From assembly GCF_034652275.1 (NCBI RefSeq), contig NZ_JAXIWG010000004.1, positions 310,001 through 374,000 of the forward strand: a DNA stretch of 64,000 nt, read 5' to 3'. Position 1 is the first letter of the stretch. Each line of letters opens with the position of its first letter. Below the pieces are notes generated by a model. It saw nothing but the letters and a program-made list of their open reading frames with translations. It had not been told where the DNA came from and ran no database searches. Source of the stretch: Yoonia sp034652275 (lineage in GTDB: Bacteria > Pseudomonadota > Alphaproteobacteria > Rhodobacterales > Rhodobacteraceae). The position numbers were made by a program, and so were the translations under genes. Below are positions 18,268-26,528 of this stretch, piece by piece.

Positions 18268-18435
18268 GCGACGGGCACCACATCTGCCGTAGCGGTAGCT
18301 AATCCCGAGGACCTGTTTTTACAGGTGGGCGCCAGATAGACTGACCAGGGCCAGAACAGAGCCAGCTCCCTCGGAGTTGCTTAAGGCCACTGGATTTGTA
18401 CCGATGGTATACATGCAGCGCAGAAACCCGTCTGA
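18265..18435 (+). ncRNA. ssrS: Structured RNA, candidate 6S RNA
   Basis: A long imperfect hairpin can be drawn. The closing stem pairs GACGGG (18270-18275) with CCCGTC (18427-18432). The inner stem pairs GGTAGCT (18294-18300) with AGTTGCT (18375-18381), all seven pairs including three G-U. CCGAGG (18305-18310) pairs with CCTCGG (18369-18374), and ACCTG/CAGGT closes a hairpin at 18311-18326. The G-U pairs hold only on the plus strand, which sets the orientation. Length (about 165) and layout (closing stem, large bubble, terminal stem) resemble 6S RNA, the regulator of sigma-70 polymerase. The 6S identity is a guess from shape; the folding is what is seen. Confidence 0.42.
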
Positions 18436-18479
18436 CCCACAGTTAGGGCGCGGCGCGCGGTTGCACAAGTGGGGCGGAT

Positions 18480-18627
18480 TTATTCTTCGATTTCGCCGCG
18501 GATCAGCCAGCCGTTGCGACCGACCATGGTTGCGGGCGCATAGCCCAACAGGATGCGTTCGGCCAGACCGATGGTCAGCAGCGCCATGCAGACTTCGTAA
18601 AAGGTGATACTGGCAATCAAAGACATC
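18480..18627 (-). pseudogene. Frameshifted small membrane-protein gene (about 48 codons)
   Basis: On the minus strand the ATG at 18625-18627 is preceded by AAAGGAAAG at a good distance and begins MSLIASITF. After a run of five T (plus-strand A at 18599-18603) the sensible reading continues in another frame: YEVCMALLTIGLAERILLG, then YAPATMVGRNGWLIRGEIEE, ending at TAA 18480-18482. With four T instead of five it would be one 48-residue protein with one hydrophobic helix. Either the gene is broken, or the base run is a sequencing error, or ribosomes slip there. The 35-residue part from the internal Met could also be made alone. The family is not recognised. Confidence 0.5.
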
Positions 18628-18914
18628 TCAGCTTTCCTTTCAGGTTGAGCCCGTTTTGGCAGTCAAAGCGGTCGAAAACGTGACGCTCGCAAGGTATTCG
18701 GCTGACAAAGACCGCCATGATGACCCAATCGCGCCACAATCGGGTCAAGGCCTTTGTCAACACCCCGACGGTAAGCTTTGAAAGTTAACGGAAAACTTAA
18801 GATCGCTGCTTTGACCCCGGTTGGTGCGGAAAAACTGCCGTGCATTCGTATCAAAAGCCGCACGTGGCGGGGAGGGAATCACTTGGGCGCAGGCCGACAG
18901 ATGGATTGCAATTT
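18628..18914. other. Gene-free stretch before mmcB
   Basis: No convincing reading frame, RNA or repeat is seen on either strand. GACCC...GGGTC (around 18726-18752) is a weak inverted repeat. It presumably holds the promoters of the frameshifted small gene (minus strand) and mmcB (plus strand). Confidence 0.4.
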
Positions 18915-18929
18915 GTTCACCTATTGTTC
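18915..18929 (+). promoter_or_regulatory. LexA (SOS) box of mmcB
   Basis: GTTC at 18915-18918, seven bases, GTTC at 18926-18929. GTTC-N7-GTTC is the established alphaproteobacterial LexA operator. It ends 11 bases before the mmcB start codon, a position where LexA would block transcription. mmcB is a known SOS gene in Caulobacter. Confidence 0.85.
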
Positions 18930-18940
18930 AATATGTGGCC

Positions 18941-19399
18941 ATGCAGACCATACCCACACTTGCCGCTTTGCAGCCCGGCCAATGGCTGGCCCGCGGGGTG
19001 TGCCGTCATTTGCGCGGCCATGATTTCGTCAGCGTCGAGGAACTGGTGCCTGCCCCCGGTTTGCGCGTCGATGTCATGGCGTTGGGGCCGAAAGGCGAAA
19101 TCTGGGTGATCGAGTGCAAATCGAGCCGTGCCGATTTCCAGACCGACCGCAAATGGCAGGGCTATCTGGACTGGTGCGACCGTTTTTTCTGGGCAGTGGG
19201 CAATGATTTTCCGCTGGAGTTGCTACCCGATGATACAGGGCTGATCATGGCCGACAGCTATGACGCCGAAGTGCTGCGGATGGGGCCAGAGCGGCCACTG
19301 CCACCCGCGCGGCGCAAGATGCTGACGCAGAAATTCGCGCGCCATGCCGCGATCCGCGCGCAGATGGCGCGTGATCCGGGGTTTATCAGCGCTTTTTGA
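18941..19399 (+). CDS. mmcB: MmcB family DNA repair protein
   Basis: 152 residues from the ATG at 18941; the open frame runs further upstream through the SOS box, which excludes an earlier start. It is a PD-(D/E)xK-type nuclease fold: LRVDVMAL (Asp44) followed by WVIECKSSRADFQTD (Glu58, Lys60). In Caulobacter MmcB is SOS-induced and needed for mitomycin C resistance. The LexA box directly upstream supports both function and start. Its last 14 bases overlap the convergent small gene at 19386. Confidence 0.93.
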   Translation: MQTIPTLAALQPGQWLARGVCRHLRGHDFVSVEELVPAPGLRVDVMALGPKGEIWVIECKSSRADFQTDRKWQGYLDWCDRFFWAVGNDFPLELLPDDTGLIMADSYDAEVLRMGPERPLPPARRKMLTQKFARHAAIRAQMARDPGFISAF

Positions 19400-19577
19400 C
19401 GGCGCGCGCGGCCTGTGCTGCGGCGCGGATCTCGTCTGCAATTTCTTCAGCTTCCTCGGGTTCGAAATCCATCGGGATTTCAGTGTCGCCCGCCTCGACG
19501 AAGATGCGCACCATGCCCAGTTCGGTCGGCCCGATCTGCATATTGGCCTCGATATCGCGTTCGCTGTTGATACCCAT
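19386..19577 (-). CDS. Small conserved acidic protein (DUF6324-like)
   Basis: 63 residues, soluble, acidic: MGINSERDIEANMQIGPTEL, then VRIFVEAGDTEIPMDF, then EPEEAEEIADEIRAAAQAAR. A short beta-rich N-terminal part is followed by a helical Glu/Ala-rich tail. I recognise it as a small protein conserved in Rhodobacterales; the DUF number is from memory. AAGGAACAG precedes the ATG on the minus strand. It converges with mmcB, overlapping by 14 bases. Confidence 0.8.
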   Translation of the reverse strand: MGINSERDIEANMQIGPTELGMVRIFVEAGDTEIPMDFEPEEAEEIADEIRAAAQAARAVKKR

Positions 19578-19701
19578 GATCTGTTCCTTGCTGTCTTTCG
19601 CCTGCCTACAGCGCCGCGCAATCGCTTGGCAAGGGCCGCGCGCGAAAAGCCGCGACTAGCCCTTGCAATCATGCGGTCATGCCGCTAAATCCGGCGCCAG
19701 T

Positions 19702-19778
19702 GCCGCCTTAGCTCAGTTGGTTAGAGCGCTTGATTGTGGATCAAGAGGTCGCTGGTTCGAGACCAGCAGGTGGTACCA
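19702..19778 (+). tRNA. tRNA-His (GTG), CCA encoded
   Basis: 77 bases with a full cloverleaf. The acceptor arm pairs GCCGCCT with AGGTGGT, the D arm has AGCTCAGTTGGTTAGAGC, the anticodon loop TTGTGGA gives anticodon GTG, the T arm has GGTTCGAGACC, and CCA is encoded. The base before G1 is T, not G, position 72 is T and position 73 is A. The usual G-1:C73 identity pair of tRNA-His is therefore absent, as known for a clade of alphaproteobacteria. Confidence 0.97.
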
Positions 19779-19797
19779 CCCCCTTTTCAGGCCGCAG

Positions 19798-20847
19798 ATG
19801 ATGACGGAGAACCAGATGGGGCCGACCCTGATTACCTTCCAGATTGCCGCCAATCCTCCGCCCCGGCTGGACAAGGCCTTGGGCCGCGACGTACCGGATG
19901 ATGCCGCCCTCAGCCGGTCGCGTCTGGCGCGTCTGATCGCGGATGGGGCTGTCGCCATCGACGGGCAGGTGGTTACCGACCCGCGTTTCCGCATCAGCGA
20001 AGGCGCGCAGGTCGCCGTCACCGTCGAGGAAGCGGTTGAGAGCCATATCGGGGCCGAGGATATCACGCTCGAGGTCGTGTTCGAGGATGAGGACCTGATC
20101 GTCATCAACAAACCCCCCGGCATGGTCGTGCATCCCGCCCCCGGCACACCCGAAGGCACATTGGTCAACGCGCTGATCCACCATTGCGGTGACAGCCTGT
20201 CCGGTGTGGGCGGCCTCAAACGCCCGGGCATCGTGCACCGGATCGACAAGGACACATCCGGCCTGCTGGTTGTCGCGAAATCCGACCGCGCGCATCACCA
20301 TCTGGCTGACCAGTTCGCCGACCATACGGTTGAACGCCGCTATATCGCGATCTGTTATGGCGTGCCCGAAGCAAACGATCCGCGCCTGCGCGGCATCAAG
20401 GGCACCAGTTTCGAGCCTGGCAATATCCTGAAAATCCAGACCCAGCTGGGGCGGCATCGCACCGACCGGCAGCGGCAGGCGGTGTCCTTTACCGTCGGAC
20501 GCCATGCTGTGACGCGCGCGCGAATCTTGGAACCTCTGGGCACGCCGCCTGTTGCGGCACTGATCGAATGCTGGCTGGAAACCGGACGCACCCATCAGAT
20601 CCGCGTGCATCTGGCCCATTGCGGCCATGCGCTGATCGGTGACCCGACCTATGGCAGCCGGCGCAAGATGTCGCCCAAGGCATTGGGTGAGGCAGGCGTC
20701 GCCGCCGTCGCCGCATTTCCGCGTCAGGCGCTGCATGCGGCAACCTTGGGTTTCGTGCATCCCGTGACCGAAGAATTCCTTGAATTCGAGGCCCCGTTGC
20801 CTGCTGATATGCAGGCCCTGCTGGCCGCAATGGGTGCTGCGGTCTGA
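19798..20847 (+). CDS. rluD: 23S rRNA pseudouridine synthase, RluD type
   Basis: 349 residues from the ATG at 19798; the open frame upstream only runs back through the tRNA gene. The N-terminal S4 RNA-binding domain (LSRSRLARLIADGAVAI) is followed by the catalytic domain with HRIDKDTSGLLVVAK (Asp150 catalytic) and ECWLETGRTHQIRVHL. RluD modifies helix 69 of 23S rRNA. The gene sits between tRNA-His and rpoH; rluD followed by rpoH is a common alphaproteobacterial order. RluD and RluC-like paralogues are hard to separate by eye. Confidence 0.9.
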   Translation: MMTENQMGPTLITFQIAANPPPRLDKALGRDVPDDAALSRSRLARLIADGAVAIDGQVVTDPRFRISEGAQVAVTVEEAVESHIGAEDITLEVVFEDEDLIVINKPPGMVVHPAPGTPEGTLVNALIHHCGDSLSGVGGLKRPGIVHRIDKDTSGLLVVAKSDRAHHHLADQFADHTVERRYIAICYGVPEANDPRLRGIKGTSFEPGNILKIQTQLGRHRTDRQRQAVSFTVGRHAVTRARILEPLGTPPVAALIECWLETGRTHQIRVHLAHCGHALIGDPTYGSRRKMSPKALGEAGVAAVAAFPRQALHAATLGFVHPVTEEFLEFEAPLPADMQALLAAMGAAV

Positions 20848-20942
20848 AATATCGCATCCCATGTGCGTGAGCGCACCGAAAGGTCACTCGTAAAACTGAA
20901 CCGAATGGTTCATGTTGCGTTGACCACAAGTAAAGACCGACA

Positions 20943-20970
20943 CTTGAAAACGGCCGCGTTGCGACCATAT
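20943..20970 (+). promoter_or_regulatory. Candidate promoter of rpoH, heat-shock sigma type
   Basis: CTTGAAA at 20943-20949 and CCATAT at 20965-20970 resemble the alphaproteobacterial sigma-32 pattern (CTTG...C-TAT). TTGAAA alone could also serve sigma-70. It lies about 40-65 bases before the rpoH start, which would make the gene self-activating on heat shock. Confidence 0.4.
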
Positions 20971-21007
20971 CCATGTTAAGCCTTTATACATAACGGAGGG
21001 CACGACA

Positions 21008-21904
21008 GTGAGCGACTATAAAAATCTACCAGCACCGACACCGGAAGGCGGCCTGAACCGCTATATGCAGGAAATCCGCAAGTTCCCGATGCTGGAACCC
21101 GAAGAAGAATACATGCTGGCCAAACGCTGGGTGGACCACGAGGACACCGAAGCCGCGCACAAGATGGTCACATCGCACCTGCGCCTGGCGGCCAAGATCG
21201 CCATGGGCTATCGCGGCTACGGCCTGCCGCAGGCCGAGGTGATTTCCGAGGCGAACGTCGGCCTGATGCAGGCTGTCAAACGCTTTGACCCCGAAAAAGG
21301 GTTTCGCCTTGCGACCTATGCAATGTGGTGGATCCGCGCCTCGATCCAGGAATATATCCTGCGGTCCTGGTCGCTGGTGAAAATGGGCACGACCTCGGCC
21401 CAGAAAAAGCTGTTCTTCAACCTGCGCAAGGCGAAAAACCGCATCGGTGCGCTGGAAGAAGGCGACCTGCGCCCCGAGAACGTCAAACAGATCGCGAACG
21501 ATCTGGGCGTGACCGAGGATGAAGTCATCTCGATGAACCGCCGTCTGTCGGGGGGCGATGCCTCGCTGAACGCGCAGATCGGGTCGGATGGTGAAGGGTC
21601 GATGCAATGGCAGGACTGGCTGGAAGACGACACCGCCAACACCGCCGCCGACTACGAGGAACATGACGAACTCGACGCGCGCCGCGCCTTGCTGGCCGAG
21701 GCCATGACCGTGCTGAATGACCGCGAAAAGGACATTCTGGTGCAGCGCCGCCTGGCCGATGAAACTGTCACGCTCGAAGATCTGAGCGCCCGCTACGATG
21801 TCAGCCGCGAACGGATTCGCCAGATCGAGGTCCGGGCGTTCGAAAAGCTGCAATCGCGCATGACCCAGCTTGCGCGTGAAAAGGGCATGCTGGAAAGCGC
21901 CTGA
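21008..21904 (+). CDS. rpoH: RNA polymerase heat-shock sigma factor RpoH
   Basis: 298 residues from a GTG start with GGAGGG seven bases upstream. Region 2 is LMQAVKRFDPEKGFRLATYA and then MWWIRASIQEYILRSW. The RpoH-specific box is AQKKLFFNLRKAKNRI. Region 4 ends in SRERIRQIEVRAFEKLQSR. It directs transcription of chaperone and protease genes after heat or oxidative stress; roseobacters often have two copies, so this is one of perhaps two. A strong terminator follows at 21932. Confidence 0.96.
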   Translation: MSDYKNLPAPTPEGGLNRYMQEIRKFPMLEPEEEYMLAKRWVDHEDTEAAHKMVTSHLRLAAKIAMGYRGYGLPQAEVISEANVGLMQAVKRFDPEKGFRLATYAMWWIRASIQEYILRSWSLVKMGTTSAQKKLFFNLRKAKNRIGALEEGDLRPENVKQIANDLGVTEDEVISMNRRLSGGDASLNAQIGSDGEGSMQWQDWLEDDTANTAADYEEHDELDARRALLAEAMTVLNDREKDILVQRRLADETVTLEDLSARYDVSRERIRQIEVRAFEKLQSRMTQLAREKGMLESA

Positions 21905-21931
21905 GCTTCCTCGCGACCCGTCGTCTTTATG

Positions 21932-21964
21932 ATCCCCGTCGGAGCCTCCGGCGGGGATTTTTTG
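21932..21964 (+). terminator. Intrinsic terminator of rpoH
   Basis: ATCCCCG pairs with CGGGGAT around an inner CGGAG/CTCCG, followed by six T. It contains the GCCTCCGGCGGGGAT core shared with the other cassettes in the window. Confidence 0.85.
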
Positions 21965-22034
21965 TTCTATCGGTGGGAAAGGGGCGTGGCAGCGGCCGGA
22001 TGATAGCGCTATCATCCTCAAAAGGGAGATGATC

Positions 22035-23009
22035 ATGACACCAATCCGCTGGGGCATTCTGGGTGCCGCCGATTTCGCCCGCCGTTTCATGGGCCCCGCC
22101 ATCCATGCCGCCAAAGGGGCCGAGCTTTCCGCGCTGGCCACATCCAGCGCCGACAAGGCGGCAGGCTTCGCCGACTTTGCCCCCGGCATCAGGGTGCATG
22201 ACAGCTATGACGCGCTCTTGGCTGATCCGGCGGTCGATGCGGTCTATATCCCGCTCCCTAACCACCTGCATGTCGACTGGTCGCTCAAGGCGCTGGCGGC
22301 GGGCAAACCCGTGCTTTGCGAAAAACCGATGGGGCTGGCGGCGGCTGACTATGATCGTCTGATCGCCGCGCGCGATGCATCAGGGCTGCTTGCGGCCGAG
22401 GCTTTCATGATTGTGCATCATCCGCAATTCACCCGCGCGCGCGACCTCTACCAGCAGGGGGCCATCGGCAAGCTCATGCATGTCGATGCGACCTTCACCT
22501 ATAACAACGCAGGCGATGTGGCCAATATCCGCAACCGTCCCGAAACGGGCGGCGGCGCGCTGCGCGATATCGGCGTCTATACGTTCGGAGCGGCCCGCTT
22601 TGTGACGGGGCAGGAACCTGATGTGATAACCCACGCCGACCTGCGGCTGGAAAACGACGTCGATGTCTTCGCGCAGGTCGCCGCCCGTTTCCCCGATTTC
22701 ACCTATTCCGCCGTGGTGTCGATGCGGATGCACCCGCGCCAGCAGATCACTTTCCACGGTGACAAAGGTGTGTTGCGCCTGACCTGTCCGTTCAACGCCA
22801 ATGTCTTCGACATCGCGCAGCTGACGCTGGAAACCGACGGCAGCAGCATGATCACCGAACGCTGGCCTGGCGTGAACCACTACGTGCTACAGGTCGAAAA
22901 TTTCGGCCAGGCGCTGCGCGGTGCCAGCGCTTATCCATGCCCGCTGGAATTCTCGCGCGGCACGCAGGCGATGATGGACATGGTCTTTGCGGCGGGCGCG
23001 CAGCGCTGA
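22035..23009 (+). CDS. Gfo/Idh/MocA family NAD(P)-dependent oxidoreductase
   Basis: 324 residues. Of two nearby ATGs, that at 22035 is chosen because GGGAG (22024-22028) is six bases before it and directly abuts the other (22029). The N-terminal Rossmann fold is IRWGILGAADFARRF, and the family motif CEKPMGL is at about residue 95. The C-terminal part holds the substrate and dimer domain (GGGALRDIGVYTFGAARF). The family dehydrogenates sugars, inositols and trans-dihydrodiols; DSYDALLADPAVDAVYIPLPNHLH is typical. The substrate cannot be told. It stands alone between rpoH and pepF. Confidence 0.9.
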   Translation: MTPIRWGILGAADFARRFMGPAIHAAKGAELSALATSSADKAAGFADFAPGIRVHDSYDALLADPAVDAVYIPLPNHLHVDWSLKALAAGKPVLCEKPMGLAAADYDRLIAARDASGLLAAEAFMIVHHPQFTRARDLYQQGAIGKLMHVDATFTYNNAGDVANIRNRPETGGGALRDIGVYTFGAARFVTGQEPDVITHADLRLENDVDVFAQVAARFPDFTYSAVVSMRMHPRQQITFHGDKGVLRLTCPFNANVFDIAQLTLETDGSSMITERWPGVNHYVLQVENFGQALRGASAYPCPLEFSRGTQAMMDMVFAAGAQR

Positions 23010-23028
23010 CCGCGCGCGCCCCTTCCGA

Positions 23029-23064
23029 CTTCTTTTTTCCAAAAATACTCCCCCGCCGGAGGCG
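23029..23064 (-). terminator. Terminator cassette, type B, between oxidoreductase and pepF
   Basis: Read on the minus strand: CGCCTCCGGCGGGGGAGTATTTTTGG, then an A-run and GAAG. It is nearly identical to the cassettes at 11001 and 27601. It lies downstream of both convergent genes and suits termination of pepF. Confidence 0.6.
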
Positions 23065-23070
23065 CTGGCA

Positions 23071-24876
23071 CTACAGCGCCTCGAGCTCGTCGATCATGCT
23101 TTCGATGAGCGCCAGACCCTTGTCCCAGAAGGCAGGGTCTGACGCATCCAGCCCGAACGGGGCCAGCAGCTCCTTATGGTGCTTGGACCCGCCCGCGCGC
23201 AGCATCGCGAAATATTTATCGCGGAAGTCGGCGTCGCCTTCTTCGAACACCGCATAAAGCGCGTTCACCAGCCCGTCGCCGAAAGCATATGCATAGACGT
23301 AGAACGGCGAATGCACGAAATGCGGGATATAGGCCCAGAAGGTCTCGTACCCATCCGCGAAATCGAACACCGGCCCAAGGCTTTCGGCCTGCACCGACAT
23401 CCAGAGCGCATTGATGTCATCGGGGGTCAATTCGCCTGTCGCGCGGGCTGCATGCAGCTTGCATTCGAAATCATAGAACGCGATCTGGCGCACCACGGTG
23501 TTGATCATATCCTCGACCTTGCCCGCCAGCAGCACCTTGCGGTCCTGCGGCGTCTTGGCATTGTCAAGCAACTGCCGGAAGGTCAGCATCTCGCCAAAGA
23601 CCGACGCCGTTTCGGCCAACGTCAGCGGGGTCGCGGACAGTAATTCTCCCTGTTCGGCGGCCAGCACCTGATGCACGCCATGCCCCAGCTCATGCGCCAG
23701 CGTCATCACATCGCGCGGTTTGCCGAGGTAGTTCAGCATCACATAAGGATGCACCGTCGTCACGGTCGGATGCGCGAAAGCGCCGGGCGCCTTGCCGGGT
23801 TTCGTTGCCGCATCGATCCAGCCCTTGTCGAAAAACCGCCCCGCGATCTCGGCCATTTTCGGATCGAACCCCGCATAGGCGGTCATCACCGTGTCGCGGG
23901 CCTCAATCCAGCCGATCACGCGGGTCTGTTCCATCGGCAAAGGCGCGTTGCGGTCCCAGACCTGCATCCGCTCCAGCCCCAGCCATTTCGCCTTCAGCGC
24001 GTAATAACGGTGCGACAGGCGCGGATAGGCCGCAACAACCGCGTTGCGCAGTGCCTCGACCACCTCGGGCTCGACATGGTTGGCCAGATGGCGCGCGGCC
24101 TGCGGGCTGGGCATCTTGCGCCAGCGGTCGTGGATTTCCTTTTCCTTGGCCAGCGTGTTGTGGACCCGCGCGAAGATCTTGATGTTTTCGCGGAACACGG
24201 CCGCCAGCGCATGGGTCGCAGCCTCGCGCTGCGTGCGGTCCTGTTCGGTCAACAGGTTCAGCGTGCTTTCCAGATTAAGCACCTCGCCATCCACCACGAA
24301 TTCAAGGCCCGCCATGGTCTCATCGAACAGCCGGTTCCACGCGGCAGCCCCGACGGTGGATTGGTCATGCAGGAACTTTTCCAGCTCGTCCGACAACTGG
24401 TGCGGCTTCATCGCGCGCATCCGGTCGAACACGGGTTTATAGCGCGCCAAATCGGCATTGGCCGCCAGAAGGCCCGCCAGATGGTCGTCGTCCAGCCGGT
24501 TGAACTCCAGCCCGTAAAACACGAGCGGGGTGGTGAAACGGGTGATCTTGTCCTGACAATCGGCCATGAATTTGGCACGGTCACTGTCGGTGGTGATCTG
24601 GTAATAGCGCAGGCCCGCAAAGGACATGATCCGCCCCGCGATCACGTCGATCTGTTCATAGCGCTGCACCGCGCGCAGCAAACCCGCCGCATCCAGCGAT
24701 GAAAGCTTGCCTTCGAAATCGGCGGCAAAAGATGCGCATTCGGATTCCAGCCATGCCATGTCACGCTGGATTTCAGGGCTGTCAGGGCTGGGATAAAGGT
24801 CGGTCAGGTCCCATTCGGGCAGATCGCCAAAGCTGTTTTTTCCGGAGGTATTGGCATCATAGACGGGGTTTTGCAT
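23071..24876 (-). CDS. pepF: M3 family oligoendopeptidase F
   Basis: 601 residues, the family length. It is a cytoplasmic zinc metallopeptidase that cleaves short peptides. The zinc site HELGH (His395, Glu396, His399) lies in VMTLAHELGHGVHQVLA. The C-terminal FVHSPFYVYAYAFGDGLVNAL is typical of PepF. The N-terminal WDLTDLYPSPDSPEIQRD matches the pepF_2 family (TIGR02290 by memory). No signal peptide is seen. Confidence 0.95.
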   Translation of the reverse strand: MQNPVYDANTSGKNSFGDLPEWDLTDLYPSPDSPEIQRDMAWLESECASFAADFEGKLSSLDAAGLLRAVQRYEQIDVIAGRIMSFAGLRYYQITTDSDRAKFMADCQDKITRFTTPLVFYGLEFNRLDDDHLAGLLAANADLARYKPVFDRMRAMKPHQLSDELEKFLHDQSTVGAAAWNRLFDETMAGLEFVVDGEVLNLESTLNLLTEQDRTQREAATHALAAVFRENIKIFARVHNTLAKEKEIHDRWRKMPSPQAARHLANHVEPEVVEALRNAVVAAYPRLSHRYYALKAKWLGLERMQVWDRNAPLPMEQTRVIGWIEARDTVMTAYAGFDPKMAEIAGRFFDKGWIDAATKPGKAPGAFAHPTVTTVHPYVMLNYLGKPRDVMTLAHELGHGVHQVLAAEQGELLSATPLTLAETASVFGEMLTFRQLLDNAKTPQDRKVLLAGKVEDMINTVVRQIAFYDFECKLHAARATGELTPDDINALWMSVQAESLGPVFDFADGYETFWAYIPHFVHSPFYVYAYAFGDGLVNALYAVFEEGDADFRDKYFAMLRAGGSKHHKELLAPFGLDASDPAFWDKGLALIESMIDELEAL

Positions 24877-24938
24877 GGCGCGGCTTTCATTGCTGTTTGG
24901 GGGATACTTAGGCTGTCGTACCCGCGCAGGGAACCCTG

Positions 24939-26528
24939 TCAGCCGTAAAGCCGCAGCATTTCGCGCAGATCGTCGAGCGTATTGGCCTCGGCCACGGGTT
25001 TGTCCTGCCGCCAGCGCAGCATCCGCGGAAACCGCAAGGCGACGCCGGATTTGTGCCGCGGGCTTTGATTGATGCCTTCAAAGGCGATCTCGAACACATG
25101 CACGGGCGGCACCTGCCGGACGGGGCCGAATTTCTGCAGCGTGTTCTTGCGCACCCAGGCCGTGATCTGACGGAACTCGGCATCGGTCAGGCCGGAATAG
25201 GCCTTGGTGAAGGGCACAAGCGCATCGCCGTCGCGCACGGCGAATGTGTAATCGGTGAATAGATTCGCCCGCCGCCCGCTGCCCGCTTGCGCATAGATCA
25301 TCACGGCATCAATCGTCAGCGGATCGACCTTCCATTTCCACCAATCGCCTTTCTTGCGCCCTGCCAGATAGGGGCTGTCGTGGCGTTTGAGCATCAGCCC
25401 TTCGGCCCCCGCATCCCGCGACTGGCTGCGTGCAGTCGCCAGATCGTCCCATGTGCCAAACGTCACCTGCGGTGATAACCGCAGGGGGGCGCGGGTTGAC
25501 ACCCGCGCAACAAGCCCCGCCAAGGCCGCGCGGCGGTCGGCAAAGGGCAGGTGGCGGATGTCGCGCCTGTCCTGTTCCAGAAGGTCATAGGCCATCAGGA
25601 TCACGGGGGCTTCGGCCAGCAATTTGCGCGGTACGGTCTTGCGCCCGATGCGTTTTTGCAAAGCGGCAAAGGGCAGGGGGGCACCGTCGGCAAAGGCCAG
25701 CACCTCGCCGTCGATCACGGTGCCGTCGGGCAGGGCATCGCACAGCTGCGCAAGTTCGGGAAAGCGGTCGGTCATCAGGTCTTCGCCGCGCGACCACAGG
25801 TAATGCGTGCCGCCGCGCAGGATGAACTGCCCCCTGATCCCGTCCCATTTGCGTTCCGCCGACCAATCGGCAGGCGGGCCGAGGGCCTCCAGATCCTCAA
25901 GCCCGTAAGCCAGATAGAACGGATAGGGGCGGGACGCGTCGGTGCCGGGATCATCCGCCTCGATCAGGCTGGTCCATGTGACGCTGTCGGGCGTCCAGTT
26001 GCCCATCAGTTTATGGGTCAGTTCCGGCTCCGGCTGGCCCGTCGCCTGTGCCAGCGCGCGGGTCATCAGTTTCGCGCTGACGCCGATGCGGAAACCGCCT
26101 GTCAAAAGCTTGGTGAACAGGAACCGTTCCGCAGGCGGCAGCCGATCCCATGCGGCGATGATGCCGGCCTTGCGCGCCTCCTCGTCCTGCGTGCCCAAGG
26201 CGCGCAGATGCATGATCCAATAGGTCAGGCTTTGGTCGCTGGTGGCGCGCGGCGGCGGCAGAACAAGCGCGATGGTCTCGGCCAGATCGCCGACGACGCT
26301 GTAGCTTTCCTCGAACAGCCAGTCGGGCAGGACCGCCACCTCGGCCGCCCAAAGGCGCAGTTTGGAGGCCGTAATCACGCGTTTCGGCCTGCGCCCCGTG
26401 AACAGGGCGGTGGTCCAGAGCTTGTCGCTGTCTGGGGCGGTACGGAAATAATCGGCCAGCGCCGCGACCTTGACGCTGGTTTTGGTGCTTTCGTCAAGCT
26501 GGGCGAACAGGGCGGCAAAGGCTTTCAT
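24939..26528 (-). CDS. ATP-dependent DNA ligase (ligase-associated repair cluster)
   Basis: 529 residues. An N-terminal ligase domain (residues 1-200) precedes the adenylation domain with the nucleotide-accepting lysine in AERKWDGIRGQF (Lys227). Later motifs are DGEVLA, EGLMLKRHDSPY and DWWKWKVDPLTIDAVMIYAQ. The OB-fold domain ends the protein. This matches the bacterial ATP-dependent ligases found with a ligase-associated exonuclease, DEXH helicase and phosphoesterase. The start overlaps the stop of the exonuclease gene (ATGA), so the two are translated together. The helicase and phosphoesterase partners are not adjacent here. Confidence 0.93.
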   Translation of the reverse strand: MKAFAALFAQLDESTKTSVKVAALADYFRTAPDSDKLWTTALFTGRRPKRVITASKLRLWAAEVAVLPDWLFEESYSVVGDLAETIALVLPPPRATSDQSLTYWIMHLRALGTQDEEARKAGIIAAWDRLPPAERFLFTKLLTGGFRIGVSAKLMTRALAQATGQPEPELTHKLMGNWTPDSVTWTSLIEADDPGTDASRPYPFYLAYGLEDLEALGPPADWSAERKWDGIRGQFILRGGTHYLWSRGEDLMTDRFPELAQLCDALPDGTVIDGEVLAFADGAPLPFAALQKRIGRKTVPRKLLAEAPVILMAYDLLEQDRRDIRHLPFADRRAALAGLVARVSTRAPLRLSPQVTFGTWDDLATARSQSRDAGAEGLMLKRHDSPYLAGRKKGDWWKWKVDPLTIDAVMIYAQAGSGRRANLFTDYTFAVRDGDALVPFTKAYSGLTDAEFRQITAWVRKNTLQKFGPVRQVPPVHVFEIAFEGINQSPRHKSGVALRFPRMLRWRQDKPVAEANTLDDLREMLRLYG

